Below, one piece after another: positions 33,149-35,962 of a DNA stretch of 35,962 bases (positions within the stretch are counted from its first letter, which is position 1; every line of letters begins with the position of its first letter). The position numbers were made by a program, and so were the translations under genes. A model generated the notes under the pieces. That model was not told where the DNA came from and ran no database searches. It saw only the letters and a program-made list of their open reading frames with translations. Source of the DNA: Purshia tridentata (Eukaryota > Streptophyta > Magnoliopsida > Rosales > Rosaceae); assembly GCA_003254885.1 (NCBI GenBank), contig QANT01004080.1, positions 1 through 35,962 of the forward strand, in the 5' to 3' direction.

Positions 33149-35920
33149 TCAAGCAGAGTAATCAGCTTCCATTGCTTGGACGATTGGAGCAATGTCAAAC
33201 CTGAAGTTTTTGAAACTCTTTCCGGGTCCTGCGTCAGGAGGATGAAAATCAGGTTCAGGTTTATTTGATTGGCTCTCCATAATTATGCCGCTACTCCCTG
33301 TTGAGCTGTTTTTGGCTTTCCACACGCTGATTCCTAAAATGGATGAAAACGAAACTCATCAGCAAAAGCAGAAAGGAAATTTCCACTACCACCTGGGTTT
33401 CTATAAAGACAACTTGGTATCAATATAAATATGCAAATGTGCTTATGGAAACATCAGAGCATTCAATTTGGGTGCTAAGCTGGATGATCTACTCAACCAC
33501 AATTTCAAACAAGCATCATCACAATTTCTCCTCAACACTCTAGCTTAATTTTCTCATCACTAGGATTTAAATTCCAATAACATATATGACTCCAGTAAGA
33601 GTTTTGTAATTTAAGCTGTCAAATGATATGATCCATATAAGTATATATTTTTGTTCTCATTTTTCTACAACTTTTTAATATGGACACGAATAGAATATTT
33701 ATAATTTCTATAGCATAAAATGAGAACTGTATACTAAAATAGACCAGTACCATTGTATTTTACACTGATAAGAAAACAAACACATATCTATTGGCATGCA
33801 TTCAAGTTCATATGCTTTGGTTTGTCCAAGATTGTTCCATTCATCTTCTTTTTTCTTTTTCTTCCCACAAGTTAAATATAAACCAGAAGCTTATAGGCAA
33901 CCAAAAGACTTTAATGGAAGGGGGAGAACCTCTGAGAGGCATATCAGGTCTTGGAGCAATAGGGGACTGATGTGCAAAAATCCATGATTTCAAGGATCTG
34001 CATGAAGACATTGGTCCCATTAGACATTATAAAAAGTGTTGGATCACTTGAGTAACTTTATATGCAAAAAAAAACTTACGCCAGAAAAGGGGACACCATG
34101 TAAAGCTTGAGGCCAGTGACACCACGAGATATCACATTGTCACTTGCTGGCTGAAGGTCATCAAGCCGGTGCCATGCGATTTCCTGCAAACAGATAACAA
34201 AAGCTGTAAGCTTAAGATATGATATTGCGCAGACTTGAGATTATACAGGCTGTTCTATGAACACTCTTTAAAATGTCCTTGAATCGAAGTTCTAAATTCT
34301 TAGCCACAATGACGGTAAACCATATCTTAAGTGATCAATATCTCACCACCAAATTATAACTTTAAATGAAAACTACAAGTTGCTCTTTTGTTTTTGTTTT
34401 TGTGTTTTTTTTAGAATAAATTACACCAAGTATAAAGCTGTATGCAAAAATAGAATCAGTAGATCAATGTCATTAAAATAAGAACCACATACACTGATCT
34501 CCTTTTTGGTCAGTGGTGCAAAGGCAGTATCCTCCCTCACACCAGCAATAATGTAGAGCCGCACCCTTTGCTGTCCAAATATAACTTCAATGTATTCATC
34601 TTTGTTAAGAAGTTTTGTAACATCAAAACCTGTTTCTTCAAGGACCTGCATTCACCCCAAAGAACCAGGTTATCTATAACAGAAAGGGCAGGAGAGGAAG
34701 AACTGTCTAGGTTAGGAATGCCTTCAGAGGGGAAAAATGAAGCAACACTTACTGATGTAAAGTGTCATCCAATAAAATTCCTCATATCAGTAGAAAAAAT
34801 AAGCAAAGAAGAAAATTTATCAATCTAAAATTTTATTAATAGTCCCAAATTTATTATAAAAATTATCCCCAGTAAATTATGCAATTTCCCATAGGATGCT
34901 GCTATAAAGCCCAACTATGTTTCTTAACCTTTAATCCAACTCTTCACATGAAGAACGTCCCACAATATCATGGGTCCTGCCCCATGTGAAAGATGAAATA
35001 AGTTTGGTTCTAAAACAATTTCCTTTCCCATACCTGCTCCTAGTGTGACACAAAAGTGTAGGAAAGAACAATGTTATGGATGGATATGAACCCTCAAGCC
35101 ATATCACAAGTAGTATCTTTTCCTGCTCTGCCTAGCAGCAGTTGATCTTATTACCTCTGGAAGATGAACACGCATATGTCATGCAAATATAAGATGTAAG
35201 ATTAAAACTATTAGTTGCGTACACACCACCCACCCTTCTTCCCTTGCAACACACCCGCAGCAGCATAGATAAACAAACAAATATATTATCTATTATAACA
35301 CTAACAAAGTTGTGCACACTATTACTGCAACTAAATAAGAACATAGAGTGCAAAAATATCATTTACAATATTCATTTTCACTGATTTAGGACTGTGAAAT
35401 CTAACTATAAATATCAAGGAAAAAAAATGTAACTAGATAAAGAAAGAAGACTCCATAATAAACAATCTTACTTCTCTAATGGCACATGCATGATCTTCCT
35501 CATCCTTGTTCTTTTTACCACGGGGGAAACTCCAGCTTGTTCCTTTCCATCCCTTCACTAGTAAGCACTGTCAATTGGACATGCCCAAAATGTAAATTAG
35601 TACAAGATGAAAAATCATATTGCTTCAAGAAAGCTCAGACCACATAAAAGGTTGAGCATGCACATAACAAGAACTTATGAATCTATGATATCAATTGATC
35701 ATCAAATTAGAAAAAATATATTTATGAAATATCGGTTTTGCTAAAAAAGGGTTAAAATTTAGAGTCCCAGAATCATTCACAAAAAGCCTCACCCTTTCAT
35801 AGGTTTCATCCAAAATGATTGCTCCAGTTACAGGAACTTTAACCTTGTAAGAAGTGAAGTCCTTAAATATGTCGTCTATATGGGCAACATAAGGTTTAAG
35901 AACATCACAGCTGTTAAACA
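33149..35920 (-). CDS. DCP2: mRNA-decapping enzyme subunit 2 (3' part; first exons beyond the right edge)
   Basis: Nudix hydrolase that removes the m7G cap from mRNA in cytoplasmic processing bodies, working with DCP1. Exons in transcript order: 35920-35793, 35567-35472, 34645-34493, 34183-34080, 33997-33930, 33333-33149. All have GT/AG borders and matching phases, giving 243 residues plus stop. The sequence begins inside the N-terminal domain ([20 protein letters not shown]). [15 protein letters not shown] opens the Nudix fold. The Nudix box is complete, from the Gly of [19 protein letters not shown] through VLEETGF, and is split between two exons at RE|VLEE; the acidic metal-binding residues are present. 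Then come [33 protein letters not shown] and box-B-like [15 protein letters not shown], and a short tail. Roughly 85 N-terminal residues are missing because the window ends in an intron, not because the gene is broken. Confidence 0.95.
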
Positions 35921-35962
35921 CTGGAACATATTAAGGAAAATAAGAATGCACTAATAAAGGAA

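Overview
This window is nuclear DNA from a flowering plant, most likely a eudicot. The genes are split by short AT-rich introns with GT/AG borders, the intergenic DNA is AT-rich, and every recognisable protein is a plant type: a PIP2 aquaporin, a V-ATPase subunit G, a plant DCP2, a WPP-domain-associated coiled-coil protein, a plant alpha/beta hydrolase and a plastid-type Trp/Tyr permease. A woody rosid would fit, but the species cannot be fixed from this sequence alone. There are no bacterial operons, CRISPR arrays or convincing tRNA/rRNA genes.

Layout. 1-3260: AT-rich intergenic DNA with microsatellites. 3400-5874 (+): Trp/Tyr permease family gene, 8 exons. 6442-7584 (-): V-ATPase subunit G, 3 coding exons, convergent with the permease and with its promoter probably near 8650. 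9139-9585 (-): single-exon secreted or membrane-anchored proline-rich protein with a 24-bp minisatellite. 9982-13468 (-): WAP-like coiled-coil protein, 4 exons, with a recent 141-bp in-frame duplication. 14542-15504 (-): GC-rich intronless alpha/beta hydrolase of the monoacylglycerol lipase / caffeoylshikimate esterase type. 16117-18088 (-): small uncharacterised protein with a cysteine-rich hydrophobic tail, 2 exons. 18388-19157: non-autonomous inverted-repeat DNA transposon. About 19160-24460: gene-poor DNA with further decayed repeats. 24467-27170 (-): complete PIP2 aquaporin, 4 exons, TATA box near 27307. 27171-33148: a 6-kb gene desert with a G-box-rich stretch near the aquaporin, a 92-bp tandem duplication and several palindromes. 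33149-35920 (-): the 3' six exons of the mRNA-decapping enzyme DCP2, whose first exons lie beyond the right edge.

The genes do not form a pathway or operon. They look like an ordinary run of independent plant housekeeping and structural genes, mostly on the minus strand. Exon borders were set by hand from splice sites, reading-frame continuity and family resemblance, and every coding model except the 5' end of the permease joins without a frame break. I found no convincing new multi-gene system. The most promising leads are the small Cys-tail protein, the duplicated segment in the WAP-like gene, the uncertain transit-peptide exon of the permease, and the nested transposon remnants near 18.4-21 kb.
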